DNA of 64,000 nucleotides from AC-32 sp963728765. GTDB taxonomy: Bacteria > Actinomycetota > Thermoleophilia > Gaiellales > Gaiellaceae. The stretch lies in contig CAVSKX010000004.1 in the NCBI GenBank assembly GCA_963728765.1, positions 620,001 to 684,000 of the forward strand. Reading direction: 5' to 3'. This document shows, in pieces, positions 15,392 to 23,808 of the stretch (positions within the stretch are counted from its first letter, which is position 1; every line of letters starts with the position of its first letter). The notes under the pieces are model-generated. The model was not told the DNA's origin, ran no database searches, and was given only the letters and a program-made list of their open reading frames with translations. The translations under genes and the position numbers were made by a program.

Positions 15392-17182
15392 CTAGTTCTG
15401 GGCCGGTAGCTCGAGCGTGAATGTGGCGCCGTGCTCGGGGGTTGACTGCACCTCGAGCGCCCCGCCGTGGGCCTCCGCGATCGAACGCGCGATGAACAGC
15501 CCCAGGCCGGTGCCCGGCCGTGCCGTTCCGCTTCCCGTGACCCGGCCGAACTTCTCGAAGATCAGCTTCTGGTCCTCCTTCGCGATCCCGGGGCCGCGGT
15601 CGTGAACGTCGATCCGCACCCGTCCGTCCTCGGGGTACGCGTGCACTTCGACCTCGCTCCCGGCCGGCGAGTACTTGACGGCGTTGTCGATCAGGTTCGT
15701 CAGCACCTGCCGCAGCCGTTCCGCGTCGCCGCGGATCTCCGGCAGCAGGTCGTGGACGTCCGCGCGCAGGAATACCTCGTCCTGGCCCAGCTGCGCAGTC
15801 GCGACGACGTCGCGGATCAGCTGCGCGAGGTCGACGTCCCGGAAGCGGAAGCTGAAGGTGCCGGCCTCGATGCGCGACGTGTCGAGCACGTCGCTGATCA
15901 GCTCGGCCAGCCGGTTCGTCTCACCCGCGATCAGCTCCAGGAAAGACTCACGCTGGTCGGGCGAGAGCTCGCGCCAGCGCTCCTGCAGTGTGCGCGCCGA
16001 GCCGATCACGGCAGCCATCGGCGTGCGCAGCTCGTGGGACACCAGCGAGACGAAGTCGGCCCGTAGCGCCGAGAGGCGGCGCAGCTCCTCGACGGTCTTG
16101 CGCTCGGTCTCGTAGGCATGGATGTTCTGCACCGCGCTCGCCACGAGCCGACCGAGCAGGCCGGCCAGCTCGACTTCCTCGTGCGAGAACGCGTTGGCCT
16201 CGCGACGAACGAGCGAGAGCATCCCGATCGCCCGCGCGCCCTGGAGCAGCGGCGCAGTCAGGCGGCAGTGGAGCCCCAGCGCGAGGAAGTCGTCCTCCTC
16301 GGGGTAGTCCGCGCCGCTCATGTCGCGCCGGTAGATCGTCTGGTTCGTGCGCAGCACCTCCTCGAGCAGCGTCCCGTGGACGGGCCGGCCCGACCCCGGC
16401 GGCAAGACGTCCTCGGCGCCGGCGCCCGCAACCGCCATCACCCTCGCGACGCCGCCTTCGCTCAGCACGATCGCCATCCGGTCGAACGGCAGCAGTCCGC
16501 GGATCTCGCGGATGAACGCGTCGAAGGCCTGGTCGAGCTCGAGCGAGGAGTTGAGCGCGCGGGCGCAGCGGTTCGCGGCCTCGAGCAGGTCGGCCCGCCG
16601 GCCCAGGCTGTCGCGAAGGCGCTCGGCTTCTCGCGCGCGTGACTCGGTGATCTCCGACTGATGGCCCAGCCGGGCGACCAGCCACCCGATCGCGAGGCCC
16701 ATCAGCAGCTCGATCCCGACCTGCAGCGTGATGTAGTTCACGTGGTAAGGGCGGTCGAACCGGTGCGCGCGCAACAGCTCGAAGACCGCGAGCACCGGCA
16801 CGGTCGCAATCACGGCCGCGACCGCGCCCGGGACCCCGTAGCGGAGAGCTGCCTCCACGAGCGGCAGGAAGAGGAGCTGCCGGATCGGCGACCCGGTCTG
16901 GAAGTAGTAGACGAGCACGTAGGCCGACACGACGGCGAAGTCGAAGGCGGTCGCGGCCAGGCCGAGGCGCACCTGCGAGGCACGCGGCCACTCGCGGCGG
17001 CTGAGCCAGAGCAGCACGATCGCGCCCACCGCCAGGACGGCCGTGATCGCCCAGCCCCGGAACTGAAAGCCGCTCGGGTAGTCGTGGGCGAACGCGACAT
17101 TGACGATCGCGAATGGAACGGCGGCGAGGCGGACCCAGGCGATCCACTGCTCGGTCTCGCGGAGACGCTCGGCCTCGGTCAT
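15392..17182 (-). CDS. Membrane sensor histidine kinase with GAF domain
   Basis: The ATG at 17182 overlaps the queG stop (ATGA), giving 596 residues. Five or six transmembrane helices (about 15-185) form a membrane sensor. A short coiled coil, a GAF domain (about 205-355) and a HisKA domain with H-box SLVSHELRTPM follow. The HATPase boxes are NLIDNAVKYS, DRGPGI and GTGLGLFIA. No response-regulator gene is adjacent, so it is an orphan kinase. Co-transcription with queG is implied by the overlap. Confidence 0.92.
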   Translation of the reverse strand: MTEAERLRETEQWIAWVRLAAVPFAIVNVAFAHDYPSGFQFRGWAITAVLAVGAIVLLWLSRREWPRASQVRLGLAATAFDFAVVSAYVLVYYFQTGSPIRQLLFLPLVEAALRYGVPGAVAAVIATVPVLAVFELLRAHRFDRPYHVNYITLQVGIELLMGLAIGWLVARLGHQSEITESRAREAERLRDSLGRRADLLEAANRCARALNSSLELDQAFDAFIREIRGLLPFDRMAIVLSEGGVARVMAVAGAGAEDVLPPGSGRPVHGTLLEEVLRTNQTIYRRDMSGADYPEEDDFLALGLHCRLTAPLLQGARAIGMLSLVRREANAFSHEEVELAGLLGRLVASAVQNIHAYETERKTVEELRRLSALRADFVSLVSHELRTPMAAVIGSARTLQERWRELSPDQRESFLELIAGETNRLAELISDVLDTSRIEAGTFSFRFRDVDLAQLIRDVVATAQLGQDEVFLRADVHDLLPEIRGDAERLRQVLTNLIDNAVKYSPAGSEVEVHAYPEDGRVRIDVHDRGPGIAKEDQKLIFEKFGRVTGSGTARPGTGLGLFIARSIAEAHGGALEVQSTPEHGATFTLELPAQN

Positions 17183-18231
17183 GCGCGCCCCCGAATCTGG
17201 GCGAGGGCCCACTCGGCCTGCTCGCGCAAGAGCGGCTCGTCGCCCTCTGCGTAGGGTTGCGCCGGCCCCGGGTCGCCGCCGGAGTTCCCGAGCGCGACCA
17301 GGGCGTTACGACGCAGGTAGCGCGGGTCGTTGCGCGGCACGAACAGCCGGTCGTAGCGCGCCGCGAGCTCCTCGTCGCCCGCCTCGAGCCAGTCGACGAG
17401 CGAGACGTGGGGCTCCGCGCCGGGCGGCGCCGTTTCCCCCGCCCGCCGCTTCTCGACGCCGCGGTTCCACGGACAGACGTCCTGGCAGATGTCGCAGCCG
17501 TAGACGCGGTCCTCCAGCGCCTCGCGGTACTCCTCGGGGAACGGCGCCGACGACTGCGTCCAGTACGAGAGACAGCGCGTCGCGTCGAGCACGCCCGGCT
17601 CGTCGAGCGCGTCCGTCGGGCAGGCCTCGATGCAGAGCGTGCAGGAGCCGCAGTCGGCGTCCAGGGGCGGCGTCGGCTCGAGCTCGGCGGTCGTTACGAG
17701 CGTCCCGAGCACGACCCACGAGCCGAAGCGGCGCGTGATCAGCATCGTGTTCTTGCCGTAGAAGCCGACTCCCGAGCGGACTGCGGCCTCGCGGTCGACG
17801 TGCTCGTTCGCGTCGACCAGCACCCGGTAGTCGCCCTGAGGCGTCGCTTGCGATGCCGTTGAAGAGGTCTCGGCGGCTTCGCCGGCGAGACCGTTTATCC
17901 GGCGGCCGAGCTCGTCCAACCGCTCACGCAGGGCCGAGTAGGCGTCCCACCACGTGTAGCGCGGCAGCCGGCCGTGCCCCGGCGGCGGCTCGTCTTCGTC
18001 GCACCAGTAGCAGAGGGCCGCCGAGACGACGGTGCGAGCGCCCTCGAGCAGCGTCTCGGGGTGGCACGAGACCTCGGGCCGCGCCATCGTGAAGCGCATG
18101 TCCGCGAAGAGCCCGCGCTCGCGCCGCTCGCGGATATGGCGCTCGGTGTCCTCGTAGGGCGCGGCCGGAGCCGCCCCGATCACGTCGAGCCCCAGTTCTT
18201 CCCCCAGCAGCGCAAGCTCCCCGGCCTGCAT
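17179..18231 (-). CDS. queG: Epoxyqueuosine reductase
   Basis: The enzyme reduces epoxyqueuosine to queuosine in tRNA with cobalamin and two 4Fe-4S clusters. The 350 residues include the GVGFYGKNTMLI and GSWVVLGTLVT region and the ferredoxin-type cysteines CGSCTLCIEACPTDAL plus CDICQDVCPWN. The start at 18231 (MQAGELALLG) is chosen by family length. Between LGRRI and YRVLVDANEHVDREA there is an extra stretch of about 20 residues rich in A, T, S and Q. It is encoded exactly by a double-hairpin repeat, so the repeat is carried in frame inside the enzyme. The start is 18 bp from the divergent oxidoreductase. Confidence 0.9.
   Translation of the reverse strand: MQAGELALLGEELGLDVIGAAPAAPYEDTERHIRERRERGLFADMRFTMARPEVSCHPETLLEGARTVVSAALCYWCDEDEPPPGHGRLPRYTWWDAYSALRERLDELGRRINGLAGEAAETSSTASQATPQGDYRVLVDANEHVDREAAVRSGVGFYGKNTMLITRRFGSWVVLGTLVTTAELEPTPPLDADCGSCTLCIEACPTDALDEPGVLDATRCLSYWTQSSAPFPEEYREALEDRVYGCDICQDVCPWNRGVEKRRAGETAPPGAEPHVSLVDWLEAGDEELAARYDRLFVPRNDPRYLRRNALVALGNSGGDPGPAQPYAEGDEPLLREQAEWALAQIRGRA
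17840..17892 (+). repeat. Double-hairpin repeat, copy 3, inside queG
   Basis: Hairpin 1 is GGCGTCGCTTGCGATGCC (17840-17857). An 8-nt linker follows. Hairpin 2 has arms GGTCTCGGCGGC (17866-17877) and GCCGGCGAGACC (17881-17892) around TTC. The arm sequence differs strongly from the other copies, yet 11 of 12 pairs still form, which is good evidence that structure is what is conserved. It is translated on the minus strand as part of QueG without breaking the frame. Confidence 0.75.
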
Positions 18232-18249
18232 ATGGGAGATTGTGCCCGC

Positions 18250-19209
18250 ATGAAGGCGATTCGCATATGGGAGGACGGCGGGCCCGAGGTGTTGCGCTAC
18301 GAGGACGCGCCGGATCCCGAGCCAGGCCCGGGCGAGGTTCTCGTTCGTCTCCGCGCCGCGTCGCTCAACCATCTAGACCTCTGGATCCGCAAGGGCCTTC
18401 CTTCGGTGCCGAAGCCGCGCATCCTCGGCGCGGACGGCGCGGGCCTCCGCGAGGACACCGGCGAGCGCGTCGTGATCAATCCCGGGATCGAGCACGGCGA
18501 GAAGATCACCGTGGTCGGCGAGCACATGGACGGCACGCATGCGGAGCTCGTGGCCGTCCCGGAGACGAACGTGTACCCGCTGCCGGACGAGCTCTCGTTC
18601 GAGGAGGCGGCGGCCTTTCCGCTCGTGTTCGAGACCGCCTACCGGCTGCTCGTCACCAAGGCGCAGCTCCAGGAGGGTGAGTGGGTGCTGCTCTGGGGGA
18701 TCGGCAGCGGCGTGGCGACTGCGGGGCTCGCGATTGCAAAGGCGCTCGGCGCCCGGGCGCTCGTCACGTCGTCCAGCGACGAGAAGCTCGAGCGCGCGCG
18801 GGAGCTCGGCGCCGACGCAGCCGTCAACCACGCGACCGGCGACGTACGCGCTGCCGTGGCCGAGGCGACGGACGGCAAGGGCGTCGAGGTCGTCCTCGAG
18901 CACGTTGGCGAAGCGACCTGGCAGACGTCGCTCCAGGCCGCGCGCGCCGGCGGGCGCATCGCCGTCTGCGGTGCGACCAGCGGCCCGAACCCGCCTGCAG
19001 CGCTCCACCGGATCTGGTGGAAGCAGCTGACGATCTACGGCTCGACGATGGGCGCGCGCGAGGACTTCGAAGGCGCGTACGAGCTGGTCAAGAGCGGCCG
19101 TGCGAAGCCGGTGGTCGACTCCGTCGTCCCGCTCACCGAGGCGCAGGCCGCGCACGAGCGGATGGAGGCGGCTGAGCAGTTCGGCAAGATCGTCTTACGC
19201 ATCCCGTGA
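18250..19209 (+). CDS. Zinc-type alcohol dehydrogenase / quinone oxidoreductase
   Basis: This 319-residue MDR-superfamily protein has the GroES-like N-terminal domain (SLNHLDLWIRKG, then ILGADGAG) and a nucleotide-binding fold at GIGSGVATAGLAIAKALGA. The zinc-binding Cys/His set is incomplete, so the quinone-oxidoreductase-like type is more likely than a classical zinc alcohol dehydrogenase. NADPH preference is not resolved. The stop overlaps the next gene's GTG (GTGA), which links it to the KdpD kinase gene. Confidence 0.85.
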   Translation: MKAIRIWEDGGPEVLRYEDAPDPEPGPGEVLVRLRAASLNHLDLWIRKGLPSVPKPRILGADGAGLREDTGERVVINPGIEHGEKITVVGEHMDGTHAELVAVPETNVYPLPDELSFEEAAAFPLVFETAYRLLVTKAQLQEGEWVLLWGIGSGVATAGLAIAKALGARALVTSSSDEKLERARELGADAAVNHATGDVRAAVAEATDGKGVEVVLEHVGEATWQTSLQAARAGGRIAVCGATSGPNPPAALHRIWWKQLTIYGSTMGAREDFEGAYELVKSGRAKPVVDSVVPLTEAQAAHERMEAAEQFGKIVLRIP

Positions 19210-20585
19210 ACGCGACCCGCTCGCAGGCGCTCCTGGAGCGCAGGCATTCGGCCGAGCTGCTGCGGCCTGCCGCCGGCGTGCTTGTGAGCGCTGTCCTCGT
19301 GACCGCGGTGACCGGCGTGATCTTCGCCCTGAAGCCGCACGTGCCGGTGCTCGGCCTCAGCGTCCTCTACCTGCTCGCCGTAATCCCGGTGGCCGTCCTC
19401 TGGGGCCTTGTCTACGCGCTGCTCGTCTCGGTCGCGAGCATGCTCGCCTTCAACTTCTTCTTCCTGCCACCGGTGCACACGTTCACGCTGCAGGACTCGA
19501 GCAACTGGTTCGCGCTGGCGGTATTCGTCGTGACGTCGGTGGTGGTCAGCGAGCTCGCGGCCCGTTCGCGCCGCCGTGCCATCGAGTCGGCGCTGCTCGC
19601 GGAGATCGCCGCGTCGCTGCTCGAGCGCGGCGAGCTGACGCGCGACCTCGACCGGATCGCCGCCGACGCCGCGAGGGCGCTCCAGGTCGAGCGCGCAACG
19701 ATCGTGGTGGGCGCCGGCGGGCCGGCCGGGCCGGGCGAGCGTCATCCGCTGACGGCAGGCGGACGGCGGGTCGGCACGATCACGCTCGACGGCGCGAGGC
19801 AAGGTACCGCCGCCGCGCGCCGGCGCCTCCTCCCCGCGCTCGCCTCACTCCTCGGCGTCGCGATCGATCGCGAACGGCTGGCGGCCGAGGCACTCGAGGC
19901 GGAGGCGCTCCGCCGCAGCGACACGATCAAGACTGCGGTGCTGCGAGCCGTCAGCCACGACCTGCGCAGCCCGTTGATGGCGATCCTGACGTCCGCGAGC
20001 GCGCTCGCACGCACCGACCTCGAGCTCGACCGCGACGACACGCGGGAGCTCGTGAGGACGATCCTCGGAGAAGCGGATCGGCTCGACCGGGTGATCGGAA
20101 ACCTGCTCGACCTCTCGCGCCTGGAGGCCGGCGCGGCGCAGCCCCAGCCCGAGGTCTGGCCGGTCGACGATCTCATCGGGCAGGCGCTCGCGCAGCTCAC
20201 CGACGACGAGCCGATCGAGGTCGAACTGCCGCAGGAGCCGCCGACGGTGCGCGTCGACGCGCAGCAAATCGAGCGCGTGCTCGTCAACCTGCTCGAGAAC
20301 GCGCTCAAGTACTCGCCCGCAGACGAGCGTGTGCGCGTACAGGTCCTGGAGACGGCGAACCGGGTTCTCGTCCGCGTGATCGACCACGGGCCGGGCATCG
20401 CCTCGGAAGACCGCGAGCGGATTTTCGAGCCGTTCCAGCGCGGTACGGACGAGCGGCGCGGAGCCGGGCTGGGCCTCGCGATCGCCCGCGGCTTCGCCGA
20501 GGCGAACGAGGCTAGCGTCTGGGTGGAGTCGCGCCCGGGTCAGGGGACGACGTTCGTGCTCGCGTTGCCGAGGACCGAGCCGTGA
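19206..20585 (+). CDS. kdpD: KdpD C-terminal half: DUF4118 membrane histidine kinase
   Basis: The 459 residues begin with four transmembrane helices of the KdpD/DUF4118 type (about 20-120, with MLAFNFFFLPPVHTFT). A GAF-like region, the H-box RAVSHDLRSPLMAIL and the ATPase boxes NLLENALKYS, DHGPGI and GAGLGLAI follow. The N-terminal KdpD/Usp half is absent here and is encoded separately at 25927-27021, beyond kdpB. The kinase would phosphorylate the KdpE encoded next (4-bp overlap) under potassium limitation. Confidence 0.9.
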   Translation: MNATRSQALLERRHSAELLRPAAGVLVSAVLVTAVTGVIFALKPHVPVLGLSVLYLLAVIPVAVLWGLVYALLVSVASMLAFNFFFLPPVHTFTLQDSSNWFALAVFVVTSVVVSELAARSRRRAIESALLAEIAASLLERGELTRDLDRIAADAARALQVERATIVVGAGGPAGPGERHPLTAGGRRVGTITLDGARQGTAAARRRLLPALASLLGVAIDRERLAAEALEAEALRRSDTIKTAVLRAVSHDLRSPLMAILTSASALARTDLELDRDDTRELVRTILGEADRLDRVIGNLLDLSRLEAGAAQPQPEVWPVDDLIGQALAQLTDDEPIEVELPQEPPTVRVDAQQIERVLVNLLENALKYSPADERVRVQVLETANRVLVRVIDHGPGIASEDRERIFEPFQRGTDERRGAGLGLAIARGFAEANEASVWVESRPGQGTTFVLALPRTEP

Positions 20586-21271
20586 GCGGATCGCGCATCC
20601 TCGTCGTCGACGACGAGCCGCAGATCCTGCGCGCCCTGCAGACGAGCCTCCGCGCCGCCGGGTACGAGGTGGACACCGCCGACAGGGCAGAGACCGCGCT
20701 GGCCGCCGCGGCAATGCGGCCGCCCGAGGCGGTGATCCTCGACCTCGTCCTCCCCGACGGCACCGGCACGGACGTCGTCCGCGAGCTCCGGGGCTGGAGC
20801 ACGGCGCCCGTGATCGTGCTCTCGGCAGTCGGGGACGAGCGCGAGAAGGTCGCGGCGCTCGACGCAGGCGCCGACGACTACGTGACGAAGCCGGTCGGCA
20901 TCGACGAGCTGATCGCGCGGCTGCGGGCGGTCCTACGACGCGCTGCACCGTCCGCCGAGCCGGTGCTGACGATCGGCGAGCTCGAGCTCGACCTCGAGAA
21001 GCGCCAGCTGCGCGCCAACGGGAAACCCGTCCACCTGACCCCCCACCAGTTCGAGCTGCTCCGCCTGCTCGCCCTCAACGAGGGCAAGCTGCTGACTCAC
21101 CGCGCGATCCTGCAGGAGGTCTGGGGGCCGGGGTACGGCGATGCCTCGAACCTCCTCCACGTCCACGTCTCGCAGCTGCGGCGCAGGATCGAGCCCGATC
21201 CGACCCGCCCGCGCTACCTCCTGACCGAGCCGGGCGCGGGCTACCGGCTCGTCGGCCCGGCCGCGCGGTAA
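20582..21271 (+). CDS. kdpE: KdpE response regulator
   Basis: A 229-residue OmpR-family regulator with phospho-accepting Asp near residue 54 (VILDLVLPDG), YVTKPVGI and a C-terminal winged helix ending in LTEPGAGYRLV, characteristic of KdpE. It is overlapped by the kinase gene upstream and followed after 73 bp by the kdp structural genes. That gap contains phased CTTCAGG repeats, likely its own binding sites. Confidence 0.93.
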   Translation: MSGSRILVVDDEPQILRALQTSLRAAGYEVDTADRAETALAAAAMRPPEAVILDLVLPDGTGTDVVRELRGWSTAPVIVLSAVGDEREKVAALDAGADDYVTKPVGIDELIARLRAVLRRAAPSAEPVLTIGELELDLEKRQLRANGKPVHLTPHQFELLRLLALNEGKLLTHRAILQEVWGPGYGDASNLLHVHVSQLRRRIEPDPTRPRYLLTEPGAGYRLVGPAAR

Positions 21272-21273
21272 CC

Positions 21274-21311
21274 CTCAGGAAATCTTCAGGGCGGCGGCCG
21301 GAAGCTTCAGG
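21274..21311 (+). promoter_or_regulatory. Candidate KdpE operator in the kdp promoter
   Basis: CCTCAGG (21274-21280), CTTCAGG (21284-21290) and CTTCAGG (21305-21311) are direct repeats. Their starts are 10 and 21 bp apart, so all face the same side of the helix. OmpR-family regulators bind such phased repeats. A TAGGTT (21333-21338) could be the -10 of a promoter just before the first small gene at 21345. Confidence 0.5.
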
Positions 21312-21344
21312 CGGCGCTCAGCCCGGCAGTCCTAGGTTCGAAGC

Positions 21345-21428
21345 ATGTTCGACCTGGCAGCGCTGGCGATTGCCGTCGGGTGCTTCGCATTCGTCTTCTT
21401 GTTCCTCTACGTGCTGGAGCGCGTCTGA
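21345..21428 (+). CDS. 27-residue membrane peptide at the head of the kdp operon
   Basis: The sequence MFDLAALAIAVGCFAFVFLF continues to YVLERV: a single transmembrane helix with a short charged end. Its TGA overlaps the ATG of kdpF (TGATG). Its size and position resemble KdpF, so the operon has two consecutive KdpF-sized membrane peptides. This one may be a second small subunit. Confidence 0.6.
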   Translation: MFDLAALAIAVGCFAFVFLFLYVLERV

Positions 21429-21517
21429 TGTCGGCCTCCGACGTCTTCGGCCTGGCGATCTCGATCGCGGTCTTCGCCTACCTCGTCTATGCGCTCTTCC
21501 GAGGAGAGCGGTTCTAA
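21428..21517 (+). CDS. kdpF: KdpF, small stabilising subunit
   Basis: A 29-residue single-helix peptide (starts MSASDVFGLAISIAVF, ends FRGERF). The pattern of helix, LVYALF and a terminal basic/acidic tail is that of KdpF, which stabilises the KdpABC complex. It ends directly before the GTG of kdpA. Confidence 0.8.
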   Translation: MSASDVFGLAISIAVFAYLVYALFRGERF

Positions 21518-23218
21518 GTGAGCGGCCAGGGCATCGCCCAGATCCTGGTCTACGCGGGGGTGCTGATCGCGCTCTCGTACCCGCTCGGCCTTTACATGGC
21601 CCGCGTCTACGCGCCGGGGTTCCGGCTGCGGTGGCTCTCGTCGCTCGAGAACGGCTTCTACCGGCTCGTGCGGACCGACCGGGCCAAGGAGCAGGACTGG
21701 AAGAGCTACTCGAGGACCGTGGTCGTGTTCACGGTCGTCTTCTTCGGCCTGCTGTACGCGGTCCAGCGGCTGCAAGGTCACCTTTTCCTCAATCCGGATG
21801 GCCTGAAGGGCGTGCCGGCTCACATCGCGCTGAACACGACCGCCAGCTTCACCACCAACACGAACTGGCAGTTCTACGGCGGCGAGTACACGATGTCATA
21901 CCTCACCCAGATGGCCGGGCTCGCGGTGCAGCAGTTCGTCTCCGCAGCTGTCGGCATGGCCGTTCTCGTCGCCGTGATCCGCGGGATGAGCCGGCGCACC
22001 GCGACGGAGCTCGGCAACTTCTGGGTCGACCTCTACCGGTCGACGGTCTACATCCTGCTCCCGCTCTCGCTCGTGCTCGGCGTGATCCTGCTCTCGCAGG
22101 GCGTGCCGCAGACGTTCTCGGGCCACGCGACCGCGACGACGCTGGAAGGCGCCGCGCAGACGATCGCTCGCGGCCCAGTGGCGTTGATGATCGCGATCAA
22201 GGAGCTCGGGACGAACGGCGGCGGCTTCTACAACTCGAACTCGGCGGTCCCATTCGAGAACCCGAACGGCCTGACGAACTTCCTCGAGATGATCGCGATC
22301 CTGCTGATTCCTGCCGCGCAGGTGTTCATGTTCGGGAAGCTGGTGCTCGCGCGCCGGCACGCGTGGATGGTCTTCGCGGCCATGTTCGCGGTCTTCGCGC
22401 TCGGCGTCGCCATCGCGTATCCGAACGAGCAGCACGGCTCGCAGGTGCTGCGCTCATCCGGCGTGAACATCACGCAAGGGCACGGGCAGAGCGGCGGCAA
22501 CATGTCGGACAAGGAGGTCCGGTTCGGGATCGCCAACACCGCCCTCTGGGGCACGGCGACGACCGACGCCTCCAACGGCTCGGTCAACGGCGGCCACGAC
22601 GCGTTCACGGCGTTTGGCGGCGCCGTGCCGCTGGTGAACATCTTCCTCGGCGAGGTGGTGTTCGGCGGGGTTGGCTCCGGCCTCTACGGGATGTTCTTCT
22701 ACATCGTCATCGCGGTCTTCGTAGCCGGGCTGATGGTGGGCCGTACCCCGGAATACCTCGGGAAGAAGATCGAGGCGCGCGAAATCAAGTACGCGGCGCT
22801 CGGTGCGCTGTTCGTGCCCACGATGGTGCTGACGCTGACCGCGATCTCCGTGGTCAGCGCCTCCGGCCTGGCCTCGGTCTTCAACTCCGGCGCGCACGGG
22901 TTCACCGAGGCGCTCTACGCCTACAGCTCGCAATCGAACAACAACGGGAGCGCCTTCGCCGGGTACGGGGCGACCAACTTCTCCGCCGAGCTCGGCACCG
23001 TCGCGCTCATCCTCGGCCGCTTCGCTCCGCTCGTCGCCGCGCTTGCTCTGGCCGGTTCGCTCGCCGGCAAGAAGACCGCCCCCGTCTCGGCAGGGACCTT
23101 CCGCACGGACGGCCCGACCTTCGTCGTGCTGCTCGTCGGTGTGATCATCCTGACCGCCGGGCTGATGGTGTTCCCGGCACTGACGCTAGGGCCGGTCGTC
23201 GAAGGGCTGATGCACTGA
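21518..23218 (+). CDS. kdpA: KdpA, potassium-binding and translocating subunit
   Basis: The 566 residues form about ten transmembrane helices with the four pseudo-repeat selectivity regions visible: TTNTNWQFYGGEYT, GTNGGGFYNSNS, the NTALWGT region and SSQSNNNGSAFAGYG. This is the channel-like subunit that selects K+ in the Kdp P-type ATPase. GTG start directly after kdpF; its TGA overlaps the kdpC ATG. Confidence 0.96.
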   Translation: MSGQGIAQILVYAGVLIALSYPLGLYMARVYAPGFRLRWLSSLENGFYRLVRTDRAKEQDWKSYSRTVVVFTVVFFGLLYAVQRLQGHLFLNPDGLKGVPAHIALNTTASFTTNTNWQFYGGEYTMSYLTQMAGLAVQQFVSAAVGMAVLVAVIRGMSRRTATELGNFWVDLYRSTVYILLPLSLVLGVILLSQGVPQTFSGHATATTLEGAAQTIARGPVALMIAIKELGTNGGGFYNSNSAVPFENPNGLTNFLEMIAILLIPAAQVFMFGKLVLARRHAWMVFAAMFAVFALGVAIAYPNEQHGSQVLRSSGVNITQGHGQSGGNMSDKEVRFGIANTALWGTATTDASNGSVNGGHDAFTAFGGAVPLVNIFLGEVVFGGVGSGLYGMFFYIVIAVFVAGLMVGRTPEYLGKKIEAREIKYAALGALFVPTMVLTLTAISVVSASGLASVFNSGAHGFTEALYAYSSQSNNNGSAFAGYGATNFSAELGTVALILGRFAPLVAALALAGSLAGKKTAPVSAGTFRTDGPTFVVLLVGVIILTAGLMVFPALTLGPVVEGLMH

Positions 23219-23808
23219 TGCTGCGCGACCTCAAGTCCTCCGTCATCGCGGTCGTCGTGCTCACGCTTGCGCTGGGGCTCGCCATTCCGGCCGCGTTCAC
23301 CGGCTTCGCGCAGGTGGCGTTCTCGAGCGAGGCGAACGGCAGCCTGATCAAGGTCGACGGCAAGGTCGTCGGCTCGCGGCTGGCCGCGCAGGGGTTCAGC
23401 AGACCGAGGTACTTCCACCCGCGTCCCTCCGCGACCGCTCCGGCCTACAACGCTGGGGGCACGACCTTCGCCAACCTCGGGCCGACGAGCAGTGACCTGG
23501 CGAAGAACGTCAGGACCGCCGCCGGCGCGATCCTGAAGCTGGAACGCCCGTTCAACCCGGGCCTGACGATTCACGACATCCCGGTCGATGCCGTGACGAC
23601 GTCTGGCTCCGGCATCGACCCCGACATCACACCGGCGAACGCGGCGCTGCAGTCGCGCCGGGTCGCCACCGTGCGCCACCTGCCGCTCACCAAGGTGCAG
23701 CAACTCATCGACGAGAACACCGACGGGCGCTCGCTGGGCTTCCTCGGCGAGCCCGGCGTGAACGTCCTGAAGCTCAACCTCGCCCTCGACCGGCTCGGAG
23801 GCAGCTAG
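23218..23808 (+). CDS. kdpC: KdpC, potassium-transporting ATPase subunit C
   Basis: The protein has 196 residues with one N-terminal transmembrane helix (about 8-30) and the KdpC features SRLAAQGFSRPRYFHPRPSA, SGSGIDPDITPANA and the C-terminal VNVLKLNLALD. KdpC is the periplasm-facing chaperone-like subunit that raises ATP affinity. It is placed between kdpA and kdpB, whereas the usual order is A-B-C. Confidence 0.95.
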   Translation: MLRDLKSSVIAVVVLTLALGLAIPAAFTGFAQVAFSSEANGSLIKVDGKVVGSRLAAQGFSRPRYFHPRPSATAPAYNAGGTTFANLGPTSSDLAKNVRTAAGAILKLERPFNPGLTIHDIPVDAVTTSGSGIDPDITPANAALQSRRVATVRHLPLTKVQQLIDENTDGRSLGFLGEPGVNVLKLNLALDRLGGS

